Positions 61,886-64,000 of a DNA stretch of 64,000 nt are shown in pieces. The position numbers were made by a program, and so were the translations under genes. The stretch lies in NCBI RefSeq assembly GCF_004208415.1, contig NZ_CP035758.1:682001-746000 (forward strand), given 5' to 3'. Below the pieces are notes generated by a model that worked only from the letters and a program-made list of their open reading frames with translations, made no database searches and had not been told where the DNA came from. This DNA is from Ktedonosporobacter rubrisoli. GTDB taxonomy: Bacteria; Chloroflexota; Ktedonobacteria; Ktedonobacterales; Ktedonobacteraceae. Position 1 is the first letter of the stretch; every line of letters starts with the position of its first letter.

Positions 61886-62299
61886 TTAGCGCTTGTCTCC
61901 TTGCCGCTGGTATTCAGAAAAGAACTGCTTGACGGCTAGCTCAAACTGTACTCGTAGCGCTTCTGCGTTCAGGCCAAGGCGGCTTCCATCATGGACCACA
62001 CTTAGCACTCTCTCAAGCAGCTCCTCTTGTTGCTGCGACCGTAGGCGCTCGTCGATCTGGCCAAGCACTACAGTTCCTTTACCCGCGCGACTCTCTATGA
62101 AGCCCATCCTCTGCAGCTCTTTATAGGCTCTGGCAATGGTGCTGGAGGCAATCGACAATTCGTTGGCCAGCTCGCGCACCGATGGAAGCGTGTCGCCCGG
62201 TGAGAGCATACCAACTTCTAGGGCGTGCAGGATCTGCTCCACCAATTGCACGTAAATCGGAACGTTGCTACGTATATTGACCTGTAATAAGGTTACCAT
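61886..62299 (-). CDS. GntR-family regulator, YtrA subfamily
   Basis: 137 residues. Winged HTH at about 10-78: IYVQLVEQILHALEVGMLSPGDTLPSVRELANELSIASSTIARAYKELQRMGFIESRAGKGT in segments. The short helical C-terminus (about 80-137) without an effector domain is typical of the YtrA subfamily, which often controls ABC transporters; here the following genes are CPBP proteases. The ribosome site before the ATG is weak. Promoter and dyad are just upstream. Confidence 0.88.
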   Translation of the reverse strand: MVTLLQVNIRSNVPIYVQLVEQILHALEVGMLSPGDTLPSVRELANELSIASSTIARAYKELQRMGFIESRAGKGTVVLGQIDERLRSQQQEELLERVLSVVHDGSRLGLNAEALRVQFELAVKQFFSEYQRQGDKR

Positions 62300-62314
62300 C
62301 TTTTTGTCTTCGTC

Positions 62315-62375
62315 TGTTAATGTATCATAACATTGACACAGTTGATATAATACAAGAAAGAAAACAGAGTGTCAA
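62315..62375 (-). promoter_or_regulatory. gntR promoter and operator-like dyad
   Basis: On the reverse strand TTGACA (62375-62370), 17-base spacer and TATTAT (62352-62347) form a strong promoter. Downstream lies TGTTA-N8-TAACA (62315-62332), a dyad of the size bound by YtrA-type GntR proteins, in position to block transcription. Confidence 0.7.
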
Positions 62376-62948
62376 GGGCAAGCCACCTGAAAAACAATTG
62401 AAATAGCCAGTCTTGCTCCTCTTGAGAAAGTTGCTAGCTGCGAGGCTTCTTCATCGAAGCAGATAAGGGCAGGATAGCTAGAGGAAAGCTTTGTGTTTAT
62501 GGCTAGTGCTGCAATTCTGCTCCCAGCATGGATAAGCTTCGCTTCACGCTTGAAGGAAAAGCAGAAAAAATTTGGACAATAAAAGGCTTGACTTTTACTC
62601 TATTTCATATTAAAGTTGTTTTTAACAAGGTTAGATTTTTGAATGCTGTTAGAAAAGGGCCGGAGCAATACCCGGAATATGAAAAAGCTGGCCAGGCAGC
62701 AAGGGCTCAAAGAGGCTGTAAACATTCTGGCATAAGGGTTTCATTTGCCTTTTATCTAACTTCGTTAAATTTTTGATATGCGTTAGGTTTCCCGTTTTGA
62801 AGGAAAAGCCAGAAAAGAACGCGCGGCACAACTGCTTCGCGGGCTCATCTCCTCTTATTTCGGCAAGCAGCTGAATTTGTTTGAGGTGAACGCACGGATG
62901 GCATCTCTCAGTGACGGGGAAATAGTGGCAACAAGGAGGATCGCCACC
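62376..62948. other. 570-base non-coding stretch
   Basis: Between the gntR promoter and the cupin gene. AT-rich part near 62560-62650; a lysine-rich frame at 62528-62776 does not resemble a protein. No clear promoter for the cupin gene was placed. Confidence 0.4.
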
Positions 62949-63506
62949 ATGACCTTTAATTATACCGCTCCGCATAATGGAACACCCACGCCCGGGGCCA
63001 ACCCTGATGGCTACATGCTCAAACCTGACGAGGGGTCTATGACCTGGTTTGTCGGCGCGCTGCTCACGTTCAAAGCCAAGGCAGCCGACACTCATGGAGT
63101 CTTGACCTTCTTCCAATGCGATGTGCCCTACGGCTGGCAAGCTCCTGTGCATAAACACGCCAACGAAAGCGAGCTCTTCTACATTACCGAGGGCGAATGG
63201 GAGATCTTTGTCAATGACACGGTTCACCTCGTGACTCCTGGTTGTACAGTCTGGATTCCGCAGAACACAGCTCATTCGATCTTTGTGCGCTCCAAGCGCG
63301 GAAGGGGATACTGTGTAATAACGCCGGCCGGCTTCGAGAAGTTCTTCGAAGACGCGGGTGAACCGGCCACCGCACCCAGCATGCCTACCCATCCAACACA
63401 CATGCCTTCTCCCGAGGAACTGCTCGAAGTGGGAAAAGAAATGGGTTGGGTCCTGGTTGATCCCTCGCCGCGCCGTCTTGATGATCACGATCATCACGAG
63501 CACTAA
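62949..63506 (+). CDS. Cupin-domain protein with His-rich tail
   Basis: 185 residues. Cupin motif 1 as PVHKHANESELFYITEGEW (H-x-H plus E), motif 2 as IPQNTAHSIFV. Likely binds a metal and may act as a quercetinase-like dioxygenase or sugar-type isomerase; the substrate is not identifiable. The C-terminus ends DDHDHHEH, a metal-chelating tail. AAGGAGG is nine bases before ATG 62949; the frame extends upstream to 62877 without a better start. Followed by a terminator. Confidence 0.85.
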   Translation: MTFNYTAPHNGTPTPGANPDGYMLKPDEGSMTWFVGALLTFKAKAADTHGVLTFFQCDVPYGWQAPVHKHANESELFYITEGEWEIFVNDTVHLVTPGCTVWIPQNTAHSIFVRSKRGRGYCVITPAGFEKFFEDAGEPATAPSMPTHPTHMPSPEELLEVGKEMGWVLVDPSPRRLDDHDHHEH

Positions 63507-63531
63507 GAATTACGCAGTTCTACCTGTTGCG

Positions 63532-63565
63532 ACCACGCTACCAAATCCGGTTGGCGTGGTCGTTT
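63532..63565 (+). terminator. Terminator after the cupin gene
   Basis: Arms GACCACGC (63532-63539) and GCGTGGTC (63555-63562), with CC/GG inside the loop, followed by GTTTGG. Confidence 0.65.
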
Positions 63566-63796
63566 GGATTGCCTTCAGGGGATTGCAGAGGCTCAGACCT
63601 ATAACAGCTTATTCCTTATCCTAGAGGGCTGGTTTGCCCTCAGAAGACCTGGTTCCCCTGGGCGCTGATCCTTGCGCAGATAAACAGCAATGGTTGAGTT
63701 GGGATCAGCATCATCCGGATACAATCGGCAGAAGTTGACATCCTCAACGCATTTCTCCCTATTTATCATTCCTCCACAAGATTTATCTTGAAGCAT

Positions 63797-64000
63797 TTAG
63801 GAGGCTGTTGGAACGTACGCCAGATCCTTTAAGAAGGTAATCAATGCGTTCTTCAGCTCCTCTGGCCGTTCCGCTTGAGTCCAATGCCCACAACCTGGGA
63901 ACAGAAGCGGTTCTTTCAACTGCGGAGCAGCGGCAACCATATTGGCGACCACCTCCTGATAGCCCGGAAAACCAGTCACTACGTCCCGCTCTCCCATGAT
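63797..64000 (-). CDS. Alpha/beta hydrolase, C-terminal part (runs off the window)
   Basis: The last 68 codons of a gene whose start lies beyond the window edge. MGERDVVTGFPGYQEVVANMV contains the acid residue region typical of soluble epoxide hydrolases, and GCGHWTQAERPEELKNALITFL has the catalytic His. The upstream codon continues in frame to base 64000. Confidence 0.85.
   Translation of the reverse strand: MMGERDVVTGFPGYQEVVANMVAAAPQLKEPLLFPGCGHWTQAERPEELKNALITFLKDLAYVPTAS

Noticed and set aside
63599..63796. 65-codon reverse frame upstream of the cupin terminator
   Set aside because: Abuts the hydrolase stop, has no ribosome site and no protein character.

Overview
The window reads as chromosome of a soil-type, multicellular Chloroflexota bacterium of the class Ktedonobacteria (Ktedonobacter/Dictyobacter-like). 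This is inferred from gene style, not from a marker gene. The signs are mid-range G+C; many one-component regulators (PadR, TetR, MarR, GntR, XRE, AraC) beside small enzyme or exporter genes; an XRE regulator with a characteristic N-terminal HTH fused to membrane segments; a TIR/NB-ARC/TPR protein; lipoproteins of the LppX type; and a mix of Firmicute-like and Actinobacteria-like genes. Shine-Dalgarno sites are strong and were used to place many starts. I saw no rRNA, tRNA, CRISPR array, intact insertion sequence or phage gene.

Layout. 0-7 kb: a D-Ala-D-Ala carboxypeptidase, then a PadR-led seven-gene operon encoding two different ABC systems (DrrA/DrrB-like and LolD/FtsX-like). 7-11.3 kb: a P450 with its TetR regulator, then an XRE-AbrB fusion regulator driving an ABC-2 exporter. 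11.7-15.7 kb: a likely operon (reverse strand) of a glutamine-synthetase-like ligase, a PrnA/RebH-type tryptophan halogenase and a DoxX-like membrane protein, behind a strong promoter and a leader that holds a 14-codon ORF. 16-20.3 kb: a TIR-STAND-TPR protein convergent with a compact RiPP-type locus (candidate precursor peptide plus radical SAM/SPASM maturase). 21-30 kb: LLM oxidoreductase, orphan oligopeptide-binding lipoprotein, LppX-like lipoprotein, an MFS exporter with a structured attenuator-like leader, a free-standing B3/4 editing-type protein, GNAT and an HSL-type esterase. 30.6-32.6 kb: an ECF-like sigma factor split by a -1 frameshift, followed by a membrane-anchored beta-propeller protein. 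32.8-43.4 kb: nitrilase, M3 peptidase, amidase, a methyltransferase remnant, lipid kinase, acyl-CoA dehydrogenase, XRE-membrane regulator and a second MFS. 43.4-52.2 kb: metallo-beta-lactamase-fold enzymes, MarR, a degenerate alpha/beta hydrolase, a group II decarboxylase, an exported glycoside hydrolase and an exported hydrolase. 52.6-64 kb: a TetR-controlled hydrolase with a consensus promoter, MarR/glyoxalase pair, epoxide hydrolase, DUF2277, AraC, methyltransferase, two tandem CPBP proteases under a GntR regulator, a cupin and the end of another hydrolase.

The loci most worth following are the precursor/radical SAM pair (18895-20319), the ligase/halogenase operon with its leader ORF (11681-15703), the leader-attenuator/MFS/B3-4 unit (25774-28266) and the frameshifted sigma factor (30652-31193).
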